Shown: in pieces, positions 1-9,950 of the stretch
How the letters are laid out: each line of letters starts with the position of its first letter
Position numbering within the stretch: position 1 is the first letter of the stretch
NCBI GenBank assembly: GCA_030544235.1
Contig: CM060472.1
Span: forward strand, 23,190,224 to 23,254,223
Direction: 5' to 3'
Length of the DNA stretch: 64,000 bases
Source: Lepturacanthus savala
Lineage: Eukaryota; Chordata; Actinopteri; Scombriformes; Trichiuridae
The notes under the pieces: model-generated
The model's input: the letters and a program-made list of their open reading frames with translations, nothing else
Told to the model about the DNA's origin: nothing
Database searches by the model: none
Translations under genes and position numbers: made by a program

Positions 1-196
1 GGGAGGGGTCTTTGACGGAAGCAAAGTTTGAAGGACAAAATTGTTATTTCAAATATAAATCATTATTTCTAACCTTGTCAATGTCTTGACAATATTAGCT
101 ATTCATTTTACAACTTGTGTTGGTAAATAAAAATGTGATTTTCCATGGAAAATGCCAAATTCTCTGGGTGACCCCAAACTTTTGAACAGTAATGTA
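1..196. mobile_element. 3' end of a Tc1-like non-autonomous transposon
   Basis: The segment ends in a terminal repeat reading GTGACCCCAAACTTTTGAAC, followed by a TA-rich target site near 195. That terminus, and the upstream stretch reading CATTATTTCTAACCTTGTCA, match two other places in this window (19.3-19.8 kb and, inverted, 60.05-60.44 kb). The family is known to me as a common teleost Tc1/mariner-type element with TA target sites. The left end lies outside the window, so its length is unknown. No transposase reading frame is visible. Confidence 0.72.
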
Positions 197-1244
197 TATT
201 CATTCAGATAGACATTTTGCTGTCAGAACTGAAAGGTTTTTGTGAGTGTTTTCCATGAAAATACATGGGGCCTGACTAATAACTGGAACACAGTCAGTCT
301 CAGTAAGTCTGTGTGTAATGGAACATAGTTAACCACTGCAACAAATAATCCAAATCTTAGTTATGATCTGGCAACAGAAAGGATTTTCTAGTCCCAGAGG
401 ACTGAACCCTGAGCTGACATTCATGTTTTAATGTGATACTGTGTAACTTCTCCAACTGTAAACTCTTGTTTTATCTAACAAAATAACCTATGCTCCAGGC
501 TGTATTACAATGAATAAATGTTCTAGTCCTGCTCTGGCAGCTACAGTATTGCCATGGAGACGTATACACAGCCTTCTCGGACCAATGTTTTGAGTGATGA
601 GTCAGCCGTGCTGTTATGCTGATTTGAGCAAGTTTTAAACTTCTTGTCGACCAATCACAATGCTTGGTTGGAACTACTTGTATGATATAGAAAGAATGCG
701 ATTTGAAAAAATGTAGTCCCGGTCTTGCAGAATCATCCAATATTGATCTTATTCTCTGGTGATAGTGTTGTGATGCAACACCTTGCTCTCCATCCACCCT
801 GACCTCCTCCACTATATGGTTCTGCACCCTACTCTCCATCCATGTCCGCCTACTTTGGATTTTGTTACTTTTGTTAGTTCACGGTTTTCGAAACACTTAG
901 TTAGGTTTAGGAAAAGCTCTTTATTTTGGGTAAAATGATCAGTAAAATATGGAAAAAATGCCCCAACCTATTAAAATGCCTGATCAAAATTTTGTGCACA
1001 GTGCTTCACTTCTGCTTGTGCAGCATTCTAGCATCAAGCATATGTATCCCAGGCCCGACACCACAGTTGAATTTTCTTTTTCGTGCCCCCTAATTTGAAG
1101 TTATAAATAAGAGATAAATTTCAATAAAAAAAAAAAAGTCATCGGCCACTGAGCGTCATAACATAGTGATTTAAACTTTTGTGTTGATTCAATTAGCTTT
1201 TACTGCAGTTTCGGTAGTTCTCAGCTCTAGTAATTCACCTGCCT

Positions 1245-1245
<1 letters not shown>

Positions 1246-1277
<32 letters not shown>

Positions 1278-1309
1278 TGGTGGTGGTGGGGGGGGGGGGG
1301 GGGGGGGGG
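1246..1309. repeat. (GT)n then (GTG)n then a 22-base poly-G run
   Basis: Alternating GT runs to about 1276, then GTG/GGT triplets, then an uninterrupted G run from 1288 to 1309. It is a compound microsatellite. The G run could form quadruplex structures and its exact length is error-prone in sequencing. Confidence 0.95.
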
Positions 1310-2572
1310 TGACAGCAACATGAGGTATAGACTGGATTTATTTACATTAGTAACATAATTCAATTTCATTTCAACTCAATGTGAGAATCTCTGTTGCGTT
1401 GTCTATTGTAGTCACTGTTGCATTTCGTTCCACTGTGTGTATATGAGGATGAAGCAGCATGAACACCCTCGAGTTTAAGAGTTAAATACAAAGTATGTTA
1501 ATCCCTCCCCTTCCAGACAACATCACATTTACATTTTGTATTCTTGATTTTGAAACAGTAGCCTTATTATGGGCTCTTTCTATGGGCCTTTCTTTCGGAG
1601 TTATTGCATTATTCAATCAATTTTTTTTTTTAATAAAAAATTGCCCCCTCGCAATTTATAAACACCCCCTCAACCAATTAACCCAATTATACAGATGTGA
1701 CGAATCAACATCACGTCTTGCAGGATGAAGATGTTTAGAGTATGTGAACAATCCGCTTAATGCTTATTTCTGAGCTTAATTCCTCCAGAGATATCATCAA
1801 TTTGGTGCAGAGTGGGGCAAAATTATTGGACTGAAGACAAAAAAATGTTAAAACTTACATCCACTCTCCTGTCAGCCAGTCAAGCCGAAGCATTTTAATG
1901 ACGACCCTCCTGGACTCCTGTGTCCATGGACTCCATACTGAGCAGTGTTGGCTCTCTTCGGGTATCGTGTTTTTGCCTCTATGTTTGATGTACTATTCCG
2001 TTCCAAGCCCTCTTAAAATTGTGTGAGCATAACACACACACAAAAAAAACTCCTCTGAATGCCATATTTTGCTCTGTGGTTTTCTGATGATTAATTTGAC
2101 TCCGAAAACCGCAGCTATCCGGCCTCGGCGGAAACACTGAAGGAGCTCAAATAAACGGGTCCTGACCCTCTAATCTACAAGTCATGGAAAAAGAATGCGG
2201 TACAAGCCTTTGAATTAATTTATCTCCTTTTCTTTTGTTTTCTTTTTTGCACGGAAGAAATATATCTGCAAGCAAAGGGAAAAGCCATTTGACAAAAAAA
2301 AAAAAAAAAAAGAAAAAGTTTGTTTTCAGCGCCAAGCAGGAAAAGTCAGCGGCGGCTTGTTGTTTGTCTGTTCTCGGGTTGTTCGACAGACGCACGAGCC
2401 TGCGCTTGTACAAATAATATCATGGGTGATCTGCAAGATGGATGTCACGGCGTGTGCGTGGGAACGACAGGAAGGCTGCTTATCATGTTCCTCATCGTCA
2501 GGCTACTGACATCTGTCACCTTCAGTCTTTCTCCTTCCTTCTGCCCACCTCTTCCTCCCCCCCTCCCCCCCA

Positions 2573-2710
2573 ACACACACACACACACACACCTGTAGTC
2601 CCCCACTTCCAAAGCATCTCAGCCACTTATCTCTCTCATCACTCAAACCGTTCGCAGTAGCTCTCCTCCTTCCTCCGCGGTGCCGGGGGGGCGGGGGGGG
2701 GGGGGGGGGG
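2573..2710. repeat. AC microsatellite and nearby poly-G tracts
   Basis: An (AC)10 run occupies 2573-2592, preceded by C-rich tracts. A nearly pure G stretch broken once by C occupies 2685-2710. All frames crossing this area are poly-Pro or poly-Gly artefacts. Confidence 0.9.
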
Positions 2711-3608
2711 ATGCGATGAAAAGAATGAAAAAAAAGGGGGGAAAAGGGACGATTCATTCATTCGGGAGGGCTCATATGTTTTGAAAGGTGCTGCTTTGGC
2801 AGCAAAAACTTTCCTCTGACACGTGTCCAATTGATACTTTGAAATGGCTGCCCACTCAGCAGAAGTGATGGGACAATTCCCTCTCGTCTGCAGATCGGGG
2901 AGATGAGAGTGTGACGCTAAGGAAGAGCGAGTGTTGGGGGATATTTGCTGCCCGGATGAAAACACCTTCAGCGTTTGTCTGGGGGGTGGGGGGGTTGTTT
3001 TATCGATTTTTGTCCACTTCCCACTCATCATCATCAACGCCGCCCATGCTGTCAGCCCTCCATCGCCGGTGTTTGCACAAGTGCCACTCGTTGTCATCAT
3101 CATTATCGTCTTCGTCGTCTTCTTGGCTCATCAGCAGTTTAATGTATAAACACTGTAATTATCATAATGCAGACATCGGTTCGTGTCACTGAGGAAGTGC
3201 TTAAAATCGTGCACGTGTGTTTGAATCCATATTCTAAAACCAGAGCTGTATGCTCGCTGCATGACATGAGGAATATGAAAACGAGTGCACAGTCGTGTTC
3301 AATGCTATCTGTGCGTGTAAAAACGTGAATAAAGCCAAAATCCTTTTATTAATTTTTGTTTCAATGCATTAGGAACACTGCGTTTTATATCCTTAATGAA
3401 AATGTGAAGAAAATAGTGTCAATTGTTTAATTGCTTTAGAGAAAATAAAGAAAAATAAGTATTAGGTTGTTCAAAAAGTTATGGTGTCTGCATTGTTCCT
3501 TACAAACTTAAATATGTACTTATATTTTACTTACAAACTGAAAAATCTTCAGGATTTAGCATTCCTGTGAATCACTTAAGTAATATTTAGTTGTCATGAC
3601 TACTGACT

Positions 3609-3690
3609 TTTGCCTCAGAAACTCAGAAACACCTTTTTTGATGTCAGCCCACAAGTTTTCAATGGGATTAAGGTCCAGGGACTGGGTTGG
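3609..3690 (-). pseudogene. Tc1-like transposase C-terminal fragment (inverted arm)
   Basis: Read on the minus strand, this 27-codon piece contains the LNPIENLW motif. In Tc1/mariner DDE transposases this motif carries the third catalytic acidic residue. It is in frame with no stop, but the rest of the gene does not continue upstream in this orientation. Only the duplicated, inverted tail is present. It lies inside the left arm of the palindromic element and pairs with the degraded plus-strand copy at about 4150-4243. Confidence 0.7.
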
Positions 3691-3779
3691 ACACATTTCA
3701 AGGGCATTTTCTCTTCCGCATAAGGCAACATGACCTCTTCAAGTAGTTTGATATAGGCAAACTGATCCCTGATCCCCTG

Positions 3780-4260
3780 TCTTCATGCTGAAGATAAAAC
3801 AAGAGAACACATCAACTGGCTTAAAGAGAAATGGAGAAACATTTTGAGGGCTGATGAAAATAAGACCGTTGTATTTGGGTCAAAGGGCCACAGTTTACCA
3901 GACAACCACCAAACACTGAATTTAAGTTACAGGCAGTGAAGCATGATGCTGCAAGCGTCATCATGTGGATCAGTCCTATTTATCGAATACAAGGGATCAC
4001 AGATCAGTTTGCCTAAATCTAAATATTTGAAGAGGTCATGTTGTCTTATGCCAAAGAGGAAATGCCTTTGAAATGTGAGTTTCAACAAGACAAAGACCTC
4101 AAACACACCAGTAAACCAGCAGCATCTTGGTTCCAGACCAATACATTTAAAGCTCTGGAGTGGCCATCCCAATCCCCAGGCCTTAATCCCACCAAAAACT
4201 TGTAGGCTGACATCAAAAATGCTGTTTCTGAGTTTCCAAGACCAAACCAAGAAATTCATA
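3780..4260 (+). pseudogene. Decayed Tc1-like transposase relic
   Basis: With frame shifts allowed, the plus strand shows recognisable Tc1 transposase landmarks in order. These are a RADENKTVVFG segment near 3855-3885 (region of the first catalytic Asp), FQQDKDLKHTSK near 4079-4115 (second Asp), and LEWPSQSPGLNP near 4155-4190. The glutamate that should follow the last motif is replaced (TKN instead of IEN), and an in-frame stop follows. Several stops and frame shifts make it inactive. Upstream DNA-binding domains are absent because the left half of the element is an inverted copy of the right. Confidence 0.68.
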
Positions 4261-4509
4261 GGAATTCTGATGCTAAAATACCAATATACAGTAAATATTT
4301 GAGTTTGTAAAGCAATTTCTTTGAACAGATTAATATTAATTTTTCTTTATATTCTATAAAATAATTCAAAAATGTACACATTTTTTTCACATTTGGATTT
4401 TTGATTTGATTTAAGATATAAAATGCAGTGTTCCCAAAGCATCAAAACAAAAAGGATTTTAGCTTTACTCACGTTTTGAAACACACTGCTATTATATTGA
4501 ACACGACTG

Positions 4510-5255
4510 TATATGGTTTGGCCTTTTTGGTTGCGGCCCAACACCTTTTCAACCACTTTGGATCCTATGTTTTCTGGACCCCGGGGAAGGGGAGGGGGAC
4601 GATGTGGGTGTTACCGACCAACGTTTGCAATTTGGGTGACAACATATCGTAAACCAGGTGCTGCTCGACATAACGTAGCAGAGAGGCTGAATGTGTTATT
4701 AGTAGGAGGAATACACAATCAGCAGGTGGAGTCCAGGCAGGCATCAGTCACTTCCAATCACAAAGATGAAGTCGACTGGTAGGACAGACAGAGCTCTCTG
4801 AGAGAGACAACAAAAGTCCACTTCCTAATTAACAAATATTTGTAGACATCATCTTTAATTTGCTGTCAGTGAGAGACGATATCATTTCTTGAAGGGGATT
4901 CATGTCTGACTGAAATTCCCATCGCAACAAAGTAATTACAGTAACTGCTGAACAGCAACTACTAAATTGCGTGTCTATAATTAATATTTGCCTTATTTTG
5001 TTATTATTAAATGGATGGGAGAAGGTGCGCTTACTTAGTTACTGTATACACTTTGATAAAGATGAAGCCACGACAGCAGAATGAGGCTCTTTAGCTAATC
5101 AGACGGTACCCAGGTATCTGCCAGCAGCAAAGAAACCATTAGCAACCATTTAGTGTCATGAACAAGACATGATTTCATAATTTAAGGGTGATATTTTTTA
5201 CATCTTGACTGTATCTCATCGTGGGTCAATGCAGAGTTTCTCATGACATTGGTTC
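4510..5255. other. Gene-free stretch
   Basis: Between two transposons. A G-rich patch near 4580-4600 is the only compositional feature. No exon, RNA gene or repeat family is recognised. Confidence 0.5.
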
Positions 5256-5632
5256 TTAAAGGCCTCATATCATGCACCTTTCTGAGGTTTTATATGAACT
5301 TTTGATACCACTTACATTATGTATGTGCAAGTTAAAGTAGAAGGCTTAGACTCAGTGGAGTTTTACAGGGCTGGTGCTCCAGAAAGCACAGGCTGTTTTT
5401 GGTCTGTCTCATAAATATTCACAAACATCTTTACTGATTGGCTCATTTTCACTTGGAGGACTGAAAAATGTGAGTGTGATGCTGGGGGCAGGTTGTAAGG
5501 AAGTACAAATGAGCCATGAAACGCCAAAGTTTCTAAATGTAGTCTGTGCATTTCTCCGTTTTTGATGAATTGGACATTTTATATAACTTCTCTACCTTGT
5601 GAAATCAGCTATTTGCATGATATGGGACCTAT
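5256..5632. mobile_element. TTAA-type MITE with 17-bp inverted ends
   Basis: The left end reads TTAAAGGCCTCATATCATGC. The right end, inverted, reads AGGTCCCATATCATGCA, so about 14 of 17 positions pair. A TTAA target site is clear on the left and decayed on the right. Length is about 375 bp with no coding capacity. TTAA target sites are typical of piggyBac- or Kolobok-mobilised MITEs; the assignment to either is inference. It ends about 240 bp upstream of the odf3b-like promoter. Confidence 0.6.
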
Positions 5633-5874
5633 GAGTGACAAAGGGACTGCTAGGCTTCAGGTTGAGCTGGAGTTATTTAACTTTGTTCAGGGTATTCTGT
5701 ATGAAGCTGAAGGTAATTTATAAATAAATAAACAAAAAAAATAATAATACTAAACTGTCAAATTTGAGTGTTATCCTGACACACAATTATGACTCCCGGT
5801 AGTCTTTAGAAATAGCCAGCCACTGCCTGGAGCTATGCTGGTATTGAACAGGTTAACGCGCCTGTCAGAGAGCT

Positions 5875-5888
5875 GTCTCTATGGCAAC
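5875..5888 (+). promoter_or_regulatory. RFX X-box candidate upstream of odf3b-like gene
   Basis: GTCTCTATGGCAAC matches the degenerate X-box consensus RYYNYY-N(1-3)-RRNRAC at every fixed position. RFX factors bind such sites in promoters of motile-cilium and sperm-flagellum genes. This one lies about 75-120 bp upstream of the likely transcription start of an axonemal-protein gene. A match to so degenerate a motif can occur by chance; position and gene type raise the likelihood. Confidence 0.5.
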
Positions 5889-5961
5889 GTTGTCATAGTG
5901 AAGTTGACAAGCACTATAAACAATCTGTGTGTGGGTTCACTGCACATGCTGAGTTCCGGGA

Positions 5962-5995
5962 TTTAAAAGCCACTCACATTAGGAGTTTCACAAAG
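5962..5995 (+). promoter_or_regulatory. Putative core promoter and 5' UTR exon end
   Basis: A TATA-like TTTAAA lies at 5962-5967. A good splice donor (CAAAG|GTAAAA) follows at 5995/5996. The coding exon's acceptor at 6716-6717 needs an upstream partner, and this donor is the natural candidate, giving a 722-bp leader intron (5996-6717). The exon start is not defined by sequence alone. Transcript data are needed to confirm the start and to exclude another upstream exon. Confidence 0.35.
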
Positions 5996-6720
5996 GTAAA
6001 AAAAAGAAAAAAAATTAACATTTGAAAGAAAACTAACAGAATTTATAAGTTAACTTTAATTAGTCACATAGTTAGTGTGTTTTTTTATACACTTGGTAGA
6101 CACCTTCTGAATAATTTTCCTTTAGCTTTCCTGGGTGTGTAAATACTGTAATTTCATTGGTTTGCTGTAATATTGGTCTTCACACATGACCCATGTATAC
6201 TTTATACTAGCATATAGGAGCTTAGCTAGACAGTATCTCATTAAAAGACCTGTATAAGTAACCGCTGCAGACATTTGTACTGCTTTCTAACATTAGGTGG
6301 ATGGTAACTGAATAGCTGTAATGATTTAGCCTGCTGTTTGTGTCCTAACAATAAGACCTAAATCATATCTGTACAAAGCATCACATTGTATTACTGTAAA
6401 GAGTTCCAGGCATTTGCAGTATTTGTATAATTACCAAGTCTGGAGAGCTTTAACTTTTTGTTGCACAGTATGTGCAACATTTTTTAATAATTACTAATTA
6501 TTTCTAATGATTACTTTGCTTAACGTCATTATTTTTTATTGTACAGGAACTGACAGGAACACGTTTCACTGTGATTATACAGTGAGCACATGTGACAAAT
6601 AAAGATCAATTGATATAACCTGAAATACAATTTATCACTTTGGTTCAAACCAATCTCTCTCTGTCTGGTTTCCCCCCTCTCTCTATGTCTTTGCCTCTCT
6701 CTCCCTCTCTGTCTAAGATA

Positions 6721-9070
6721 ATGCCGAGCACTGAAGCTTGGGTTGGAACCTGGAGGCCCCACAAACCAAGAGGGCCCATAGCTGCTCTCTATGGCAGCCC
6801 AGGACCCAAGTATGCCCTACCTGGACTCACAGGTAACAAAAATGGCAGTTAAACCTTTTTGGACCAACACCATTATTAATACCTCCGCCAAGGAGCTAAT
6901 AATAAATATAAAATAAAATAAAAATGAACAAGCATGAATAATCTAAGATAATGTTGACAATGTTTTTCATTATATTTATTACTCAATAACAAAAAAAATA
7001 CTTAGATTTGAGCCCTTGTTCAAAATTGAAGGTTAAAATTGAGGGGGGAATTGGTATTCACCCTTACGCCCAAAAAACTTGCCATGCTTACTTTACTTAC
7101 TCACATTGTGTTACTACTTACTTTGGCAAAGGTCTGCACGCTCCGAGCGCGTTTCTAGTTATTATTGACATCTTCTGTTCTTTTTCCTTCATAAAAGGCA
7201 TCAATTTCCACGACCCGACTAAATTTAAGGCACCGATGTTCAGCTTTGGGACTCGCCATGCCGCTACCAGCCCTAACGTCTCACCTGGACCATGCTACCT
7301 CATCCGCTCCAACACCACCAGAACGGGCCGGGACGGCACCCCTGCATTCTCACTCCACAGCCGTCCAAAGGGGCTGAAATTGTTCCCGGTGCCTGGACCA
7401 GGTCGGTAAAAAACACACGGCTGCAGGATTGCAATACCGCTTTGGGATTCCCTACAGTAACATTTTTTTTTTGGTGTTTCAGGCCACTATTCCCCAGAGA
7501 GGTCGGGAAAATCAGTCTTCCGCTCTTCTCCTGCTTACTCTCTAACTGGGAGGGGCAAAGTAGACATCAATTGCAAAGCGCCGGGTAAAATATTCGTATT
7601 CAGCATCAACATTCTTTAAACTGTGGTTTTATGGTACAGTCAATACAGACTCCACCTGTCACTCACCCCCTCAGGTCCAGCGTCCTATACTCTGCCGTCG
7701 ATGCTGGGACCCAACTCTGTGGTGACACCCAGAGCACCCGGCTACTCTCTGTACGGTCGCCAAAAACATGGCAGCTTCGTTGAGGACACAAAGAAGGTAG
7801 ATACAGGCCACATTTTAAATTTGATTAGATAGGACTTTATTGATCGCCTGATTGATTCGCTCAGGGAAAATGAAAGCTCCAACACGCCACAAACAGAACA
7901 CACAATATGTAAAAAAAAAATCCACCCTAAATACCAACACCAACATAGAGAAAATAAATAAATAACAATAAAAATATAATTAAATGCCTATATACACGTT
8001 TGTTATTGCTACATGGTTATTGTAAAGTGCACATGGTATGAGGTGGGTGAGTAGATTATTGCACATGGACATGGAAAAATTATACATCATTATATAAATT
8101 ATTATTAATTATATATATATATATAAATATAAATATATAAAGAATATTATACAAGTATAATAAATATAATCTACAAGAAAATATATTCAATAGAAAGGAT
8201 CAAATACAATATGATATATAACAAAATATACATAAAAATACAATATGCAAAGATAGATCTATACATACATACACACACATATATATATCTATATATATAT
8301 AATAAAATTATATATATTATATATTATAATAATACCATATTTTCCGGACTATAAGTCGCTCCGGAGTACAAGTCGCACTAGCCATAAAATGCATAATAAT
8401 GATGGAAAAAACATATATAAGTCGCACTGGAGTAAGTCGCATTTCTGGGGGACATTTATATGATAAAATCCAACACCAAGAACAGACATTTAAAACTTAA
8501 ATGCCGAACAATTTAAAACAAAAATAGAGGCAACAACAGGCTGAATGGTGCTGATGTTACATAACACAACTGAGAACGTGCCTGGTATGTTAACAGAACA
8601 TAACAGAGTTATTTCGAAAACTATAGCATCAATAACATGCTAAGAAGTTTAAGAAAACCATCCGTGTCACTCCAAATACCCGCTAACTAAAATCCAATGA
8701 AATCTTCATCCTCGGTGTCACATGACGTCAGACGTCATATTTTACTACTTGCAGCTCGTGATCTGCAGAATACGATTTTCTTTTCGGTGCCGTTTTTGTT
8801 AAGCCCTTCTCAGTTGTTTTTAAAAGTTACCGTCAATGTTGAAATTATCAACACAAGCCTAGAGCACCCTCTGGCAGTTTAGTGTGAAAATAACATGTGA
8901 AATGATATACCGGTAATAATGTGTTAATAATTTCACATAAGTCGCTCCAGAGTATAAGTCGCACCCCGGCCAAACGCTGAAAAAAAAACGTGACTTATAG
9001 TCCGGAAAATACGGTAATATAATATTGAAAAAATGTAATATTCTTGTGACTAGAAAAGTTGATATATACA

Positions 9071-9104
<34 letters not shown>

Positions 9105-9686
9105 GCACATTTATGACCTACTATTGTACATTGTTATAGGTATGATTGGTATAATTATGTAGTAATTCAAAGGTTGATTGAGGAGTTGGCAGTTTGAGAG
9201 GGGGACAGAGGGACAACATAGTTTTTCAGTGTGTTTGTCCTTATTTCTAGGAGCAGCAGCTTGTTGCTGATGAATAACTGAATAATAATTTTCTTGAAAA
9301 GAAAAAAAACCCTGAACCGACTAAAACAGCAGCCTGTGATTTACTACTGCCGTCTATACTTCCACTCCCAGACTCCAGGCCCCGCAGCCTACAGTGTGGT
9401 GGACCCGTGTACTTACAAGCTAAAATCTCCCCAGTTCAGCATGACAGGCCGCAACTTCACACCCGGGGAGAGCGCGAGTGCAAAGAAACCGGGACCTGGA
9501 GCACACTCGCCTGAGCGGGTGAGAGTCTAATATCATCACAAAAGGCCAAAAACATACGGCTTTATTCATTCAATGGCATATTCCTCCTCCTAGGTGACCT
9601 TCACAAGAGCAAAAGCCCCCAGCTTCTCCTTTGGATTGCGTCACTCGGAGTACATGGCACCCCTCATTGTAGATGAGCCTAAATAA
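6721..9686 (+). CDS. odf3b: Outer dense fibre protein 3B-like (CIMAP1B), six coding exons
   Basis: This is a sperm-flagellum/ciliary microtubule-associated protein of the ODF3 (SHIPPO/CIMAP1) family. Members associate with axonemal microtubules or outer dense fibres. Coding exons are 6721-6832, 7198-7401, 7483-7584, 7675-7796, 9372-9518 and 9594-9686. All have GT/AG junctions and compatible phases, giving 780 bases and 259 residues (human ODF3 is about 254). The start is the ATG three bases after a strong pyrimidine-tract acceptor; the protein begins MPSTEAWVGTWRPHKPRGP, matching the family N-terminus. Six P-G-P repeats are visible at residues 26-31 (SPGPKY), 66-71, 102-108, 138-144, 181-187 (TPGPAAY) and 219-225. 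The C-terminus, FGLRHSEYMAPLIVDEP, is also family-typical. The YGR..HGSFVED segment before the fifth repeat favours ODF3B over ODF3, from memory. No frameshift or stop is seen. Confidence 0.93.
8333..9016. mobile_element. TIR element with TATTTTCCGGACTATAAGTC ends
   Basis: The left end reads TACCATATTTTCCGGACT and the right end, inverted, reads TACCGTATTTTCCGGACT. About 24 bp pair with one mismatch. The short motif ATAAGTCGC recurs several times near both ends. TA flanks both termini, consistent with TA target duplication. The 684-bp interior has no transposase. I recall this terminus as a widespread vertebrate/fish non-autonomous DNA element but cannot name the family with certainty. It sits in intron 4 of the odf3b-like gene. 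Confidence 0.72.
9073..9100. repeat. (AT)14 microsatellite
   Basis: Uninterrupted AT dinucleotides within intron 4 of the odf3b-like gene, just after the TIR element. Confidence 0.95.
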
Positions 9687-9924
9687 TTGAAAGAAAATAA
9701 TAATAATTGTAAGCATTACTGTACCGATGCTTGCCAATTTGCCACTATCAGTATCTAAAGTAACTAAAGAGTTAGTTAAGTTAATAGTAAGCTCCCCTGG
9801 ATCCATGTAGCCAGCCCCTCCTCTCAGAGTGCTTGACCTTGACTTCTGTTTCTCAGATCGACCCAAGGCTCTGTGAGGGACATGACATTTCCAGCAGTTG
9901 AAATTGTCTTTTTTCTTCAATAGA

Positions 9925-9930
9925 AATAAA
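9925..9930 (+). terminator. Poly(A) signal AATAAA for odf3b-like gene
   Basis: This is the first canonical AATAAA after the stop codon at 9684-9686, giving a 3' UTR of roughly 260 bases. The cleavage site is not determined. AAUAAU-like variants closer to the stop (near 9697-9706) are an alternative. Confidence 0.5.
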
Positions 9931-9950
9931 CTGACATTTAAAACAGGATG

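Larger units (their letters stand above)
197..3289. other. Gene-free stretch with simple repeats
   Basis: I see no exon with convincing codon structure and splice sites. Reading frames here (for example 471-839 on the minus strand) resemble no family I know. The stretch holds a GT/poly-G microsatellite at 1246-1309, an A run near 2294-2311, an AC repeat at 2573-2592 and G runs at 2685-2710. A CAT/GTC trinucleotide-rich patch near 3023-3130 creates spurious low-complexity frames on both strands. Confidence 0.6.
3290..4509. mobile_element. Palindromic Tc1-like transposon with ~490-bp inverted arms
   Basis: The element opens with CAGTCGTGTTCAAT at 3290 and closes with the inverse (CACGACTG at 4502-4509), followed by TA. 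The two halves are inverted copies of each other over about 490 and 519 bp (3290-3779 and 3991-4509), separated by a ~211-bp centre. Both arms carry the same piece of a Tc1-type transposase in opposite orientations. The minus strand of 3609-3690 reads DLNPIENLWADIK, and the plus strand near 4150-4243 reads a decayed LNPTKNL-stop-ADIK version. Ordinary Tc1 terminal repeats are far shorter, so this is a rearranged or fold-back copy. It is certainly non-functional. Confidence 0.8.
7797..9371 (+). other. Intron 4 of the odf3b-like gene, repeat-expanded
   Basis: The other coding introns are 365, 81, 90 and 75 bp; this one is 1575 bp. The extra length is mobile or simple DNA. It holds a stretch from about 7823 resembling fish LINE/SINE tails (ACTTTATTGATC), very AT-rich DNA with TA runs (8100-8340), a TIR element (8333-9016) and a TA microsatellite (9073-9100). 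I see no exon inside it. Confidence 0.75.

Noticed and set aside
471..839. 122-codon open frame on the minus strand
   Set aside because: No family motif, no splice context, and adjacent to transposon DNA; consistent with chance.
7008..7197. Upstream extension of the second odf3b exon as an open frame
   Set aside because: It is intron sequence. The acceptor at 7196-7197 and phase with exon 1 define the exon start, and family similarity begins only after it.
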